From positions 62,001-126,000 of the forward strand of contig NZ_JAFMST010000009.1 in assembly GCF_017916275.1 (NCBI RefSeq): a stretch of 64,000 bases of DNA. Direction: 5' to 3'. Each line of letters begins with the position of its first letter. Positions within the stretch are counted from its first letter, which is position 1. Below, piece after piece: positions 45,685 through 55,012 of the stretch. Both the position numbers and the translations under genes were made by a program. Source of the stretch: Rubellimicrobium arenae. Its GTDB lineage: Bacteria; Pseudomonadota; Alphaproteobacteria; Rhodobacterales; Rhodobacteraceae. The notes beneath the pieces were generated by a model. It ran no database searches. It was given only the letters and a program-made list of their open reading frames with translations, and had not been told where the DNA came from.

Positions 45685-46485
45685 CTAGCCCGCCTGGCAG
45701 CCCCGGATGTCCACCGCCTGCCCGTCGCCCAGGACGGTGATCCGCAGGGCGGACCGGTCGATGGCGAGCGGCCCGCCATTGCGCGCCAGCGCCTCGGCGG
45801 TGGCCACGAGGGTCCCGCCCTGCCGTTCGGCGGCGGCTTCGGAGACCCAGAGCCCGGGATCGCTCGATTCGATGACCACGGCCTCGTCGGGGCCGAGCGG
45901 CGGCAGGGCCAGATGCACCGTGAGCCCCAGGCCGTCACTTTCGGGCGCGACGGCGCAGGTGGCCTGCGCGCCCGCCTCCTCGGAGGTCAGCGGCTGGTCC
46001 ACGAGAGCCGCCGCGATGGCCGGGTCGCGCCGTCCGCCGTCGGGCAGGTCGGCGGCGAAGCTGAGGCGGACGGGGACGCAGATCTCGTCGCAGACGCCGA
46101 TCTCGATCTCTCCGGCGAGGTGGACCGGCCCCTTGGCGGGATCGAGCGCGAGGTCGATGGGGATGGTCACGGAGTCGTGGTAGCCGATGGACCGCATTCC
46201 GTTGAAATGGAACACCTCGGGAATGGGCCAGCGTGGCTCGGCGGCGGCGATCCCGGTGGACTGGCCGAAGTCGAGGATCGGGGCGAGCCCCGCCGCGCCG
46301 GGCGCGCGCCAGTAGGTCTTCCAGCCGGGCGCGAGGGTGAGGCGCAGCGCGGCCATGTGGTGCCCCGACTCGGTGCGCCAGCCCGGCAGCACCTGGAGCT
46401 GCACGAGATCGGCGGGGAGCTCCTCCGCCAGGGCGGGGGAGGCGGACAGGAGGGCCAGGGCGGGAAGGATCAGGGAAAGGCGCAT
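45685..46485 (-). CDS. periplasmic protein with DsbD N-terminal (thiol-reductase interaction) domain
   Basis: A 266-residue protein with a signal peptide (MRLSLILPALALLSASPALA). Its main domain shows LTLAPGWKTYWRAPGAAGLAP and RWPIPEVFHFNGMRSIGYHD, then EIGVCDEICVPVRL with two Cys four residues apart. This is the alpha domain of DsbD/ScsB proteins. There is no membrane domain here, so it is a stand-alone periplasmic redox partner, perhaps for copper or thiol homeostasis. A TlpA-like gene is 770 bases away, divergent from argH. Confidence 0.85.
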   Translation of the reverse strand: MRLSLILPALALLSASPALAEELPADLVQLQVLPGWRTESGHHMAALRLTLAPGWKTYWRAPGAAGLAPILDFGQSTGIAAAEPRWPIPEVFHFNGMRSIGYHDSVTIPIDLALDPAKGPVHLAGEIEIGVCDEICVPVRLSFAADLPDGGRRDPAIAAALVDQPLTSEEAGAQATCAVAPESDGLGLTVHLALPPLGPDEAVVIESSDPGLWVSEAAAERQGGTLVATAEALARNGGPLAIDRSALRITVLGDGQAVDIRGCQAG

Positions 46486-46634
46486 GACCCTGTCATCACC
46501 GACGGGCGCGCCGGAACAAAGTCACCTTCGCGCGAACGCGGGCCCCGGGCCCGGGTCCATCGCGCGGGCGTGCCCGGTCCGCGACAGGTCCGTGATCGGC
46601 GCCGCCCTTGATCCCCCCTCCCCCGCGCCCCATC

Positions 46635-47213
46635 ATGGATCCCATGGACACATCCAATTTCCTGGCCGGGAAGCTCCTGATCGCCATGCCCGCCATGGGC
46701 GACCCCCGCTTCGAGCGGAGCGTCGTCTACCTTTGCGCGCACGGCGAGGACGGGGCCATGGGCATCATCGTCAACAAGCCGGTGACCGAGCTGCGCTTTG
46801 CCGACCTGCTGGAGCAGCTGGGCATCCCCCGGCCCGAGAAGGGCGTCCGCGACACCCGCGTGCATTTCGGCGGCCCGGTCGAGGGCGGGCGCGGCTTCGT
46901 GCTGCATTCCTCGGACTACGAATCCGAAGGCGGCACGATGCGGATCGACGACGAGGTGTCCATGACCGCCACGCTCGACATCCTCCGCAAGATCGCGGCG
47001 GGGGACGGGCCCAAGTCGTCCATGCTGGCGCTGGGCTATGCGGGCTGGGGTCCGGGGCAACTGGAGCAGGAGATCGCGCAGAACGCCTGGCTGACCGGCC
47101 CCGCGCGGAGCGAGATCCTGTTCGGCCGCGCCAACGAGCACAAGTGGAACGCCGCGCTCAAGGCCATCGGCGTGGACCCGCAGGGACTGTCGTCCAGCGC
47201 CGGGCACGCCTGA
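46635..47213 (+). CDS. YqgE/AlgH family protein (UPF0301)
   Basis: A 192-residue protein: NFLAGKLLIAMPAMGDPRFERSVVYLCAH, GAMGIIVNKP, HFGGPVEGGRGFVLHS and the later ALGYAGWGPGQLEQEIAQNAWL are the conserved blocks of UPF0301. No activity is established. ATGs at 46635 and 46644 are both possible; the ribosome-binding site is weak for each. A TTG-started frame from 46608 is less likely. Confidence 0.92.
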   Translation: MDPMDTSNFLAGKLLIAMPAMGDPRFERSVVYLCAHGEDGAMGIIVNKPVTELRFADLLEQLGIPRPEKGVRDTRVHFGGPVEGGRGFVLHSSDYESEGGTMRIDDEVSMTATLDILRKIAAGDGPKSSMLALGYAGWGPGQLEQEIAQNAWLTGPARSEILFGRANEHKWNAALKAIGVDPQGLSSSAGHA

Positions 47214-47251
47214 GGCGCATCCGGCCCCCCCGGGCATCCCGCGGCAGGAGG

Positions 47252-47803
47252 CTAGGCCCCCTGCGCGACGATGGCCCGCAGGATCGCCAGCGCGCTTTCG
47301 CTCGACCAGTCGGCCTCGCCCTGGAGGCGGGCGATCTCCTGCCCCTCGCGGTCGAGGATCACGGTGATGGGCAGGCCCAGGACGCCCATCTCGCGGGCGA
47401 GGCTCTGGTTCGGGTCGCGCCAGAGCGGCAGGTTCGCGGCGCCCGCCTCCTCCATGAACGTCTGCTGCTCCAGGGGGTCGTTGCGCCCGGTCGCGATGGT
47501 GGCCACGCGCACGCCTTCGTCGCCCAGCTCCTCCTGCAGCTTGGCCAGGGTCGGCATCTCCTCGCGGCAGGGGGCGCACCAGGTGGCCCAGAAGTTCACC
47601 ACCACGACCTCTCCCTTGAGGTCCTGGAGCGTCATCTCGGCCCCGCCATCCCCTTCGAAGGGCGCGGAGGACACCTCGGCCGGCACCTCGAGGAGGGCGA
47701 GCTTGCGCATGTCCCCGTCCTGCAGGGCGGCGAGGTCCTGGGCCGGCGCGGCGTTTGCGGCGAGCAGCGCCCCCGTGTAGAGAACCGCGACAAGCTTACG
47801 CAT
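47252..47803 (-). CDS. TlpA-like thiol-disulfide oxidoreductase
   Basis: A 183-residue periplasmic thioredoxin-fold protein. The N-terminal signal [21 protein letters not shown] is followed by a TlpA/ResA-type domain with [20 protein letters not shown] (WCAPC active site) and [15 protein letters not shown] with the cis-Pro. Such proteins reduce apocytochrome c or other exported thiols. GGAGG lies six bases upstream of the ATG. The start codon is only 19 bases from the divergent argH start, so its promoter must lie inside argH. Confidence 0.92.
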   Translation of the reverse strand: MRKLVAVLYTGALLAANAAPAQDLAALQDGDMRKLALLEVPAEVSSAPFEGDGGAEMTLQDLKGEVVVVNFWATWCAPCREEMPTLAKLQEELGDEGVRVATIATGRNDPLEQQTFMEEAGAANLPLWRDPNQSLAREMGVLGLPITVILDREGQEIARLQGEADWSSESALAILRAIVAQGA

Positions 47804-47822
47804 GGATACCTCCAGAGGACGC

Positions 47823-49214
47823 ATGGCCGAGAAAACCGCAAACGCGATGTGGGGCGGGCGCTTCGCCTCCGGACCGGACGCCATCATGGAGGCGATCAAC
47901 GCCTCCATCGGCTTCGACCAGCGGCTCGCCGCCCAGGACATCGCGGGCTCGCGGGCCCATGCGGCGATGCTCGCTGCGGTGGGCATCCTGACTGATAGTG
48001 ACGCGCAGGCGATCCGGGAAGGGCTCCTCACCGTTCTGTCAGAGATCGAGGCGGGACGGTTCCAGTTCTCGACCGCGCTGGAGGACATCCACATGAACGT
48101 GGAGTCCCGCCTGGGCGAGCTGATCGGCGAGCCCGCCAAGCGGCTCCACACGGCGCGGAGCCGGAACGACCAGGTGGCGGTGGACTTCCGGCTCTGGGTC
48201 CGCGACCAGTGCGACGCGGCGGACGGGGCGCTGGCGGCGCTCCAGCGCGCGCTGCTGGGACAGGCGGAGGCGGGCGCGGACTGGGTGATGCCGGGCTTCA
48301 CGCACCTGCAATCCGCCCAGCCGGTGACCTGGGGCCACCACATGATGGCCTATGTGGAGATGCTGAACCGCGACCGGGGCCGCTTTGCCGACGCGCGCCG
48401 GCGGATGAACGAAAGCCCGCTGGGCGCGGCGGCGCTCGCGGGGACGTCCTTCCCCATCGACCGCGCGATGACCGCGCGGGAGTTGGGCTTCGACCGGCCC
48501 ATGGCGAACAGCCTGGACGCGGTGTCGGACCGCGACTTCGCGCTCGAGTTCCTGGGCGCGGCCAGCATCTGCGCCATGCACCTGAGCCGCCTCGCCGAGG
48601 AGCTGGTGATCTGGTCCACGGCGCAGTTCCGCTTCGTCCGGCTGTCGGACCGCTTCTCGACCGGGTCCTCGATCATGCCGCAGAAGCGCAACCCGGATGC
48701 CGCGGAGCTGGTGCGCGCCAAGACGGGGCGCGTCTTCGGGGCCTCGGTGGCGCTGCTGACGATCATGAAGGGGCTGCCGCTGGCCTATTCCAAGGACATG
48801 CAGGAGGACAAGGAGCAGGTCTTCGACGCGGCGGATTCGCTGATGCTGGCGCTGGCCGCGACCACCGGCATGATGGAGGACCTGCAGGCCAGCCCCGAGC
48901 GGATGCGCGCGGCGGCGGGCGCGGGCTTCGCCACGGCGACGGACCTCGCCGACTGGCTGGTGCGCGCCAAGGGAATGCCCTTCCGCGAGGCGCATCACGT
49001 CACCGGCGCGCTGGTCGCCAAGGCCGAAGCGAAGGGCGGCGATCTGCCCGATCTGTCCCTGCCGGAGATGCAGGAGATCCACGGCGGCATCACCGAGGAT
49101 GTCTTCGCCGTTCTGGGCGTGGACAACTCTGTCCGCAGCCGCATCTCCTATGGTGGCACCTCGCCCGTCCGGGTGAGGGAGCAGATCGCCCGCTGGACGG
49201 AGCTTCTGGGATGA
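47823..49214 (+). CDS. argH: argininosuccinate lyase
   Basis: A 463-residue fumarase/aspartase-superfamily enzyme starting [14 protein letters not shown]. The three conserved regions are visible: [27 protein letters not shown] with [15 protein letters not shown] (catalytic His), and the signature [21 protein letters not shown] with the mobile Ser loop. It cleaves argininosuccinate to arginine and fumarate, the last step of arginine synthesis. AGAGGA precedes the ATG. The stop overlaps the next gene (ATGA). It shares a 19-base gap with the divergent TlpA gene. Confidence 0.98.
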   Translation: MAEKTANAMWGGRFASGPDAIMEAINASIGFDQRLAAQDIAGSRAHAAMLAAVGILTDSDAQAIREGLLTVLSEIEAGRFQFSTALEDIHMNVESRLGELIGEPAKRLHTARSRNDQVAVDFRLWVRDQCDAADGALAALQRALLGQAEAGADWVMPGFTHLQSAQPVTWGHHMMAYVEMLNRDRGRFADARRRMNESPLGAAALAGTSFPIDRAMTARELGFDRPMANSLDAVSDRDFALEFLGAASICAMHLSRLAEELVIWSTAQFRFVRLSDRFSTGSSIMPQKRNPDAAELVRAKTGRVFGASVALLTIMKGLPLAYSKDMQEDKEQVFDAADSLMLALAATTGMMEDLQASPERMRAAAGAGFATATDLADWLVRAKGMPFREAHHVTGALVAKAEAKGGDLPDLSLPEMQEIHGGITEDVFAVLGVDNSVRSRISYGGTSPVRVREQIARWTELLG

Positions 49215-49390
49215 AACTCGCGGTCTTCCTGGCCTTGATGACCCTGCTGGCCCTGACCGCCTGCGGAGCCGACGGGCCGCCCGCCCGGCCCAGCGCGGGG
49301 GTGGGCGTCGGCATCGGCACGGGCGGCGTGTCGGCCGGGGGCGGCGTCGGGCTTTCGAACGGGACGGTGTCGGTCGGGATCGGCCTCTGA
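49211..49390 (+). CDS. small lipoprotein, LptM/YifL-like position and motif
   Basis: A 59-residue protein. [20 protein letters not shown] is a lipoprotein signal with lipobox LTAC (Cys18). [10 protein letters not shown] resembles the CGxKGPLxxP opening of YifL/LptM lipoproteins, but the rest is a Gly/Val/Ser repeat ([19 protein letters not shown]) unlike the gamma-proteobacterial protein. It overlaps the argH stop (ATGA) and precedes lysA; in many proteobacteria a small lipoprotein sits next to lysA/dapF. LptM assists LPS translocon maturation; the function here is only suggested. Confidence 0.7.
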   Translation: MKLAVFLALMTLLALTACGADGPPARPSAGVGVGIGTGGVSAGGGVGLSNGTVSVGIGL

Positions 49391-49469
49391 CGACCCTGCG
49401 ACCGGGGCCTCGCGGCGCTTTCGCCGGGGCCTCGTCCGGTCTAAGAGGGCGCCCCAAAGGAGACGCCCC

Positions 49470-50735
49470 ATGGATCATTTCATCAGCCGCGACGGAGAGC
49501 TCTGGGCCGAGGACGTGCCGCTGTCCGAGATCGCGGCGGCCGTGGGCACGCCGGTCTATGTCTATTCCTCGGCCACGCTGCTGCGGCACCTCAGGCTCTT
49601 CGACGAGGCCCTGGCGGGGATGCCGCACCTCGTGTGCTTTGCGGTGAAGGCGCTGTCCAACGTCGCCGTCCTCAAGCTTCTGGGCGAGGAAGGGGCGGGC
49701 ATGGACGTGGTCTCCGAGGGCGAGTACCGCCGCGCCCGGGCGGCGGGCGTGCCGGGCGAGCGGATCGTGTTCTCGGGCGTGGGCAAGACGCGGGGCGAGA
49801 TGCGGACGGCGCTGATCGGCGGCATCCGGCAGTTCAACCTGGAATCCGAGCCCGAGATGCGGGCCCTGAGCGAGGTCGCGACCGCGCTGGGCGTCGTCGC
49901 GCCGGTCACGATCCGGGTGAACCCCGACGTGGACGCCCGGACCCATGCCAAGATCGCCACCGGCAAGAGCGAGAACAAGTTCGGCATCCCGCTAGCCAAG
50001 GCCCGCGAGGCCTACCGGGAGGCCGCCTCCCTGCCCGGCCTGCGCGTGGTCGGCATCGACGTCCACATCGGCTCGCAGCTCACCGACCTCGCGCCGTTCG
50101 AGGCGGCCTACCGCAAGGTCGCGGACCTGACCGCCGTTCTGCGGGCGGACGGGCACGCCATCGAGCGGCTGGACCTGGGCGGCGGGCTGGGCATCCCCTA
50201 CACCCGGTCGAACGAGGTGCCGCCCCTGCCCTCGGACTACGGCGAGGTGATCCGGCGGACCCTGGGCCACCTGGGCTGCGAGATCGAGATCGAGCCCGGG
50301 CGGCTGATCGCCGGGAACGCCGGTGTTCTTCTGTCCCGCGTGGTCTATGTGAAGGAAGGCGAAGGACGCGACTTCCTGATCGTGGATGCGGCGATGAACG
50401 ACCTCGTGCGGCCAGCCATGTACGACGCGCACCACGACATCGTCCCGGTGCGCGACCCGGCCCCGGGCGTGGACGGGCACCGCTTCGACGTGGTGGGCCC
50501 CGTCTGCGAGACCGGCGACACCTTTGCGCGCGGGCGGGACCTGCCCGGCCTGAAGGAGGGCGACCTCGTGGCCTTCCGGTCGGCCGGGGCCTACGGCGCC
50601 GTGATGTCGAGCGAATACAACTCGCGGCCCCTCGTGCCCGAGGTGCTGGTCCAGAACGATCAATTCGCGGTTATCCGCCCGCGGCCCAGCTATGAAGAGA
50701 TGATCGGCAAGGATAGCATTCCCGCATGGCTGTGA
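49470..50735 (+). CDS. lysA: diaminopimelate decarboxylase
   Basis: A 421-residue fold-type III PLP enzyme. CFAVKALSNVAVLKLLGEEGAGMDVVSEGE contains the PLP-binding Lys; VDVHIGSQLTDLAPF, LDLGGGLGIPY and EPGRLIAGNAGVLL bind PLP phosphate and active-site water. VGPVCETGDTFA carries the catalytic Cys from the partner subunit. It converts meso-diaminopimelate to lysine. AAAGGAG lies upstream. The 3' end overlaps the DUF4175 gene by ten bases. Confidence 0.97.
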   Translation: MDHFISRDGELWAEDVPLSEIAAAVGTPVYVYSSATLLRHLRLFDEALAGMPHLVCFAVKALSNVAVLKLLGEEGAGMDVVSEGEYRRARAAGVPGERIVFSGVGKTRGEMRTALIGGIRQFNLESEPEMRALSEVATALGVVAPVTIRVNPDVDARTHAKIATGKSENKFGIPLAKAREAYREAASLPGLRVVGIDVHIGSQLTDLAPFEAAYRKVADLTAVLRADGHAIERLDLGGGLGIPYTRSNEVPPLPSDYGEVIRRTLGHLGCEIEIEPGRLIAGNAGVLLSRVVYVKEGEGRDFLIVDAAMNDLVRPAMYDAHHDIVPVRDPAPGVDGHRFDVVGPVCETGDTFARGRDLPGLKEGDLVAFRSAGAYGAVMSSEYNSRPLVPEVLVQNDQFAVIRPRPSYEEMIGKDSIPAWL

Positions 50736-53389
50736 CGCCCCAGGCAGGCCCACCGAGCACTCGACCTGACCGGGGTTCCGCCCCGGACCTGCCGCCGCAT
50801 CTCCGGCGGCCCGTGCGGCTGGCCCGCTTCGGGCTCACGGCCGAGCGGCTGGCGCGGGCCTTCTGGCCGCTGTGGACCGTGCTGGCGCTGGTCGCGGCGC
50901 TGCTCACCACCGGCTGGCAGGACGAACTCCCTCTCGAGGTGGTCTGGGGCGCATCGGTGGTCCTGGCGCTGGGCGCGGGCGCGGCCCTGGCCTGGGGGCT
51001 CTGGAAGTTCCGGGTGCCCTCGCGGGCCGAGGCGGTGGAACGGCTCGATGCGACCATGCCGGGGCGTCCGCTGTCGGCCCTGCGCGACGCGCAGGCGGTG
51101 GGCGCCGACGACCCCGCCTCCCGCGCGGTCTGGGAGGCGCATCTGGCCCGGATGGCCCGGCGGGCGCGCGACGCCAGGGCGCCCTCGCCCGATCTCAGGC
51201 TGGCCGCGCGCGACCCCTATGGGCTGCGCTACGTCGCGGCGATCCTGCTGGCGGCGGGGCTTCTCTTCGGGTCGGCCTGGCGCGCGACCGAGGTGCCGGG
51301 CCTGGGAACCGGCGGCGTCGGGCAGGACCTGGCGCAGGGCCCCGTCTGGGAGGGCTGGATCGCCCCGCCGGCCTACACCGGCAAGCCGCAGCTTTATCTG
51401 GCGGACCTGCCGCCCGGCCCGCTCGAGGTGCCCAAGGGGAGCCGCGTGACCATCCGCCTTTACGGCGAGGTCGGGGCCCTGGCCCTCAACGAGACGGTCT
51501 CGGGGCGCACGGGCGAGGTGGAAAGCGCCACCGCCGCCGAGCATGCCTTCGAGGTGGTCCAGCCGGGCCGCCTCCAGATCGAGGGCAACGGCGGGGCGGA
51601 GTGGGATGTCCGGCTGCTGCCCGATGCCCTCCCCACGGTCGAGCTGTCCGGCCCCGTGGAGGCCGACGCCATGGGCGAGATGGCCCAGCCCTTCCATGCG
51701 GCGGACGACTACGGCGTGACCGCAGGCACGGCGACGGTGACCGTGGACCTCGCCTCGGTCGAGCGGCGGCACGGGCTTGCCACCGATCCCGACCCGCGCG
51801 AGCCGCTGGTGCTGGACCTGCCGATGCCCTTTGCCGGCGACCGCGCCGACTTCGAGGAACGGCTGGTCGAGAACCTGTCCGAGCATCCCTTCGCCAACCT
51901 GCCCGTGACCCTGACCATGACCGTCACCGACGCCGCGGGCCAGCAGGCCAGCACCGAGCCGCAGGCGATGACCCTGCCGGGCCGGCGCTTCTTCCAGCCG
52001 GTGGCCCGCGCCGTCATCGAGCAGCGGCGCGACCTGCTGTGGTCCAGGGACAACGCGCGCCGGGTGGTCCAGCTTCTCCGCGCCATCGCCAACCATCCCG
52101 AGGCGCTGTTTCCGGACCGCGCCATCTACCTGCGCCTGAGCTACACGATCCGCCGGCTCGATGCGCTGGCCGATGCCGGGACCATGACCGCCGAGGACCA
52201 GGACGAGGTCGCCAAGGCGCTCTGGGACCTGGCGGTGCAGCTCGAGGACGGCACGCTCCGCGACGCGCGCGAGCGGCTGGAGCGGGCGCAGGAGCGGCTG
52301 GCCGAGGCCATGCGCAACGGCGCCTCGCAGGAGGAGATCGCCGAGCTGATGCAGGAGCTGCGCGAGGCGACGCAGGACTACCTCGACATGCTGGCGCAGA
52401 ACGCGCAGCCGCAGGAGGGTCAGGGCACGGACGAGCCCCAGACCTCGGAGAACCAGAACCAGGAGGTCACGCAGGACCAGATCCAGGCGCTCATGGACCG
52501 CATCCAGGAGCTGATGGAGCAGGGCCGCATGGCCGAGGCCCAGCAGCTCATGGAGCAGCTCAACCAGCTCATGCAGAACCTCCAGGTCACGCAGGGCGAG
52601 GGGCAGGGCAACGGACCGCGTTCGCCGGGGCAGCAGTCGATGCAGGATCTCCAGGAGTCGCTGCGCGACCAGCAGGACCTGTCCGACGAGGCGTTCCGCG
52701 ACCTTCAGGACCAGTTCAACCAGGGCCAGCAAGGCCAGCAGGAGGAACAGGGGCAGCAGGGGCAGCAGGGCCAACAAGGCCAGCAAGGTCGGCAGGGCCA
52801 GCAGCCGGGCCAAGGCCAGGGCGGGCAAGGCCAGCCGGGCCAGGAGTCCCAACAGGGCCAGGGCCAGGGCAGCGATGGCCAGAGCCTGGCCGATCGGCAG
52901 CAGGCCCTGCGCGACGAGATCGGCCGCCAGCGCGGCAACCTCCCGGGCCTGACCGGCGACGCCGCCGAGGCGGCCCGGCGGGCGCTGGAGCGGGCCGAGG
53001 GCGCCATGGACGGGGCCGAGGACGCGCTGCGCGACGGCGACCTGGGCGAGGCGCTCGACCAGCAGGCCGAGGCGATGGACGCGCTGCGCGAGGGGATGCG
53101 GAACCTTGGACAGGCACTGGCCGAGAATGGCCGGACCGACCAGGACCCGAACCAGCTGGCCGGCCAGGGCGAGGAGCAGGGCGGCCGCCCGGTGCCGGGC
53201 CGCCGCGATCCCCTGGGCCGCCAGCTCGGCGAGGGGGGCGACTATGGAACGGACGACCAGATGACCGACGGCGAGGACGTGTATCGCCGCGCCGAGGAGC
53301 TTCTGGCCGAGATCCGCCGCCGCGCCGCCGAGCAGGAGCGCCCGAAGGTCGAGCTCGACTACCTCAAGCGCCTGCTGGAACGGTTCTGA
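50726..53389 (+). CDS. DUF4175/TIGR02302 family membrane protein with Gln/Gly-rich region
   Basis: An 887-residue protein. Three hydrophobic segments lie in the first 190 residues (FWPLWTVLALVAALLTTGW, VVWGASVVLALGAGAALAWG, YVAAILLAAGLLFGSA). A beta-rich part follows, then a long helical region (about residues 430-640), then a low-complexity stretch of Gln, Gly, Glu and Asp (about residues 640-720, GQQGQQGQQG-like). It ends in an acidic helix, LDYLKRLLERF. This matches the alphaproteobacterial TIGR02302/DUF4175 family, of unknown function. Overlap with lysA suggests translational coupling. Three membrane passes leave the bulk on one side, most likely the periplasm. Confidence 0.88.
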   Translation: MAVTPQAGPPSTRPDRGSAPDLPPHLRRPVRLARFGLTAERLARAFWPLWTVLALVAALLTTGWQDELPLEVVWGASVVLALGAGAALAWGLWKFRVPSRAEAVERLDATMPGRPLSALRDAQAVGADDPASRAVWEAHLARMARRARDARAPSPDLRLAARDPYGLRYVAAILLAAGLLFGSAWRATEVPGLGTGGVGQDLAQGPVWEGWIAPPAYTGKPQLYLADLPPGPLEVPKGSRVTIRLYGEVGALALNETVSGRTGEVESATAAEHAFEVVQPGRLQIEGNGGAEWDVRLLPDALPTVELSGPVEADAMGEMAQPFHAADDYGVTAGTATVTVDLASVERRHGLATDPDPREPLVLDLPMPFAGDRADFEERLVENLSEHPFANLPVTLTMTVTDAAGQQASTEPQAMTLPGRRFFQPVARAVIEQRRDLLWSRDNARRVVQLLRAIANHPEALFPDRAIYLRLSYTIRRLDALADAGTMTAEDQDEVAKALWDLAVQLEDGTLRDARERLERAQERLAEAMRNGASQEEIAELMQELREATQDYLDMLAQNAQPQEGQGTDEPQTSENQNQEVTQDQIQALMDRIQELMEQGRMAEAQQLMEQLNQLMQNLQVTQGEGQGNGPRSPGQQSMQDLQESLRDQQDLSDEAFRDLQDQFNQGQQGQQEEQGQQGQQGQQGQQGRQGQQPGQGQGGQGQPGQESQQGQGQGSDGQSLADRQQALRDEIGRQRGNLPGLTGDAAEAARRALERAEGAMDGAEDALRDGDLGEALDQQAEAMDALREGMRNLGQALAENGRTDQDPNQLAGQGEEQGGRPVPGRRDPLGRQLGEGGDYGTDDQMTDGEDVYRRAEELLAEIRRRAAEQERPKVELDYLKRLLERF

Positions 53390-53405
53390 CGCGGGCCCGT
53401 GCCCC

Positions 53406-54194
53406 TCAGGGGGCGGGGGATTCCGCCGCGCGGGACGGCATCGCGCGTCCGGCCTGCCGGTCCAGCCAGTCGCGTCCGCGATCCACCGCGGCGACATAGG
53501 ACCCAAGCGCCTGGGCCATCGCCGGCATCGCCGCGGAAAGGCCGGGCGCCGCCGCATAGACGCCGGCCAGGATCGCCAGCGCCAGGAGGCTCACGGCGAA
53601 GCCCGCGGCAAAGCCCGACCGACGCGCCGGGCCTGCGCCGCCACGGGCGTCGGGCCGATCGAGCGTCGACCGCAGGGTGAAGTTGATCTTATCCGGGTCG
53701 ACCTCGGATTCGCTGCGGCGGAGCGGCCGGGCCGGCACCTCCCGGATGAGGGTCGGACGGGGTGGCCCCGGATCCGCGGGCGACGCCGCCTGCGACACCG
53801 GGAGCGAGGGCGGGACCGGAGGGGGCGCCTGAAGGGCCGCGGTCGGATCGGGAACGGGGATTGCCTGGCGCGCGGCCTCCTCGGCCCGGGCCTTGGCTTC
53901 GGCGGCCGCCTCGGCGCGGAGGATCTGGGCGACGTCCGAGCTCACGCTGGAATGCGGCAGCCCCCCGGGCTGGGGCAGCGGCGTGGCCTCGAGCTCGGCC
54001 AGGTCGTCCGCCTCCTCGTCGTCGTCCTCGACCTGCGGCACGAGATCGAGCGGGTCGGGGTCGGCGGCGGCCGTGTCCGGCCGCTGGAACCAGGTGTGGC
54101 CGCAGGCGGAGCAGAGGACGTCGCGGCCCACCGCGGGGATCGCGTCCGCCGGCACCTCGTATTCCGCGCCGCAATTGGGACAGGTGATCCGCAT
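53406..54194 (-). CDS. MJ0042-type zinc-ribbon protein with membrane anchor
   Basis: A 262-residue protein. MRITCPNCGAEYEVPADAI and LCSACGHTWFQ form an N-terminal four-Cys zinc ribbon of the MJ0042 family. A long acidic and Pro/Ala-rich linker follows (about residues 40-170), then one hydrophobic segment (FAAGFAVSLLALAILAGVYAA, about 195-215) and a short tail. Similar proteins stand next to ftsE in other Rhodobacteraceae; the role is unknown. It is divergent from ftsEX across 143 bases. Confidence 0.85.
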   Translation of the reverse strand: MRITCPNCGAEYEVPADAIPAVGRDVLCSACGHTWFQRPDTAAADPDPLDLVPQVEDDDEEADDLAELEATPLPQPGGLPHSSVSSDVAQILRAEAAAEAKARAEEAARQAIPVPDPTAALQAPPPVPPSLPVSQAASPADPGPPRPTLIREVPARPLRRSESEVDPDKINFTLRSTLDRPDARGGAGPARRSGFAAGFAVSLLALAILAGVYAAAPGLSAAMPAMAQALGSYVAAVDRGRDWLDRQAGRAMPSRAAESPAP

Positions 54195-54337
54195 GGTGGG
54201 GTTCCTCAGGTGACGCCCACCAGACTAGCGGGACCGCCCGGCCGCGCCAAGGCGCGCGGGAGCGTGCATTGAAACCCCCGGCAAGCTGCGGCAGAAGGGC
54301 CCGCGGGGCGTGGACGGGCCCCGGCAGGGGGCGCCCG

Positions 54338-55012
54338 GTGATCGAGTTTGACGGCGTGGGGTACGGATACGACGGGCGGACGCTGTTCTCGGGCCTGTCG
54401 ATGTCGCTCGCGCCCGGGGCGTTCCATTTCCTGACAGGGCCTTCGGGGGCCGGCAAGACGACGCTGCTGAAGCTCTGCTACGCCGAGCTGACCGCCACGC
54501 AGGGGCGCGTGTCGCTGTGGGGACGGGACGCGTCCGCGATGGACCGGGATGCCGTGGCCCTGGCTCGGCGGCGCATCGGGGTCGTGCACCAGGACTGCCA
54601 GTTCCTCGACCACCTTCCCGTGGCCGAGAACATACTGTTGCCGCTCACGGTGGCCGGCCGGCAGGCCGAGGGCGAGGGCAACCTCCGCGAGCTCCTCGCC
54701 TGGGTCGGGCTCAGCCGGCAGGCCGTCCAGCGCCCGCCCGAGCTGTCCGGCGGCGAGCGGCAGCGGGCCGCCCTCGCCCGCGCGGTCATCACGTCGCCCG
54801 ACGTGATCCTGGCCGACGAGCCGACGGGAAACCTCGACTGGGAGATGTCGCAGCGCCTTCTCACCCTGCTGGTGGAGCTGAACCGGATGGGCAAGGCGGT
54901 GCTGATCGCGACCCACGACCTGAACCTCATCCGCGCCTCGAAGTCGATGGTCCCGGCGCGGATCCTCCGCCTGCGCGACGGCCGCCTCCAGCAGGCGGGG
55001 GCCGACCTGTGA
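54338..55012 (+). CDS. ftsE: cell division ATP-binding protein FtsE
   Basis: A 224-residue ABC ATPase. TGPSGAGKTTLLKL is Walker A, HQDCQFLDHLPVAEN the Q-loop region, ELSGGERQRAALARAV the ABC signature and VILADEPTGNLDW Walker B; ATHDLNLI carries the switch His. The start is a GTG giving VIEFDGVGYGYDG, the family beginning, with AGGGGG upstream; the longer ATG-started frame (54269) lacks that. With FtsX it links the divisome to peptidoglycan hydrolases. The stop overlaps the ftsX start (GTGA). Confidence 0.95.
   Translation: MIEFDGVGYGYDGRTLFSGLSMSLAPGAFHFLTGPSGAGKTTLLKLCYAELTATQGRVSLWGRDASAMDRDAVALARRRIGVVHQDCQFLDHLPVAENILLPLTVAGRQAEGEGNLRELLAWVGLSRQAVQRPPELSGGERQRAALARAVITSPDVILADEPTGNLDWEMSQRLLTLLVELNRMGKAVLIATHDLNLIRASKSMVPARILRLRDGRLQQAGADL

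Noticed and set aside
49402-49434. Direct repeat CCGGGGCCTCG twice between the lipoprotein gene and lysA
   Set aside because: Short, GC-rich and isolated; equally likely to be chance in this sequence.
52730-52880. Short direct repeats that look like a tandem repeat or CRISPR-like array
   Set aside because: The repeats are in frame with a Gln/Gly-rich protein segment, have no uniform spacers and are irregular in length.
50690-53557. 955-codon minus-strand open frame
   Set aside because: Antisense of the DUF4175 gene; the sense frame has family-level similarity, membrane segments and a coupled start.
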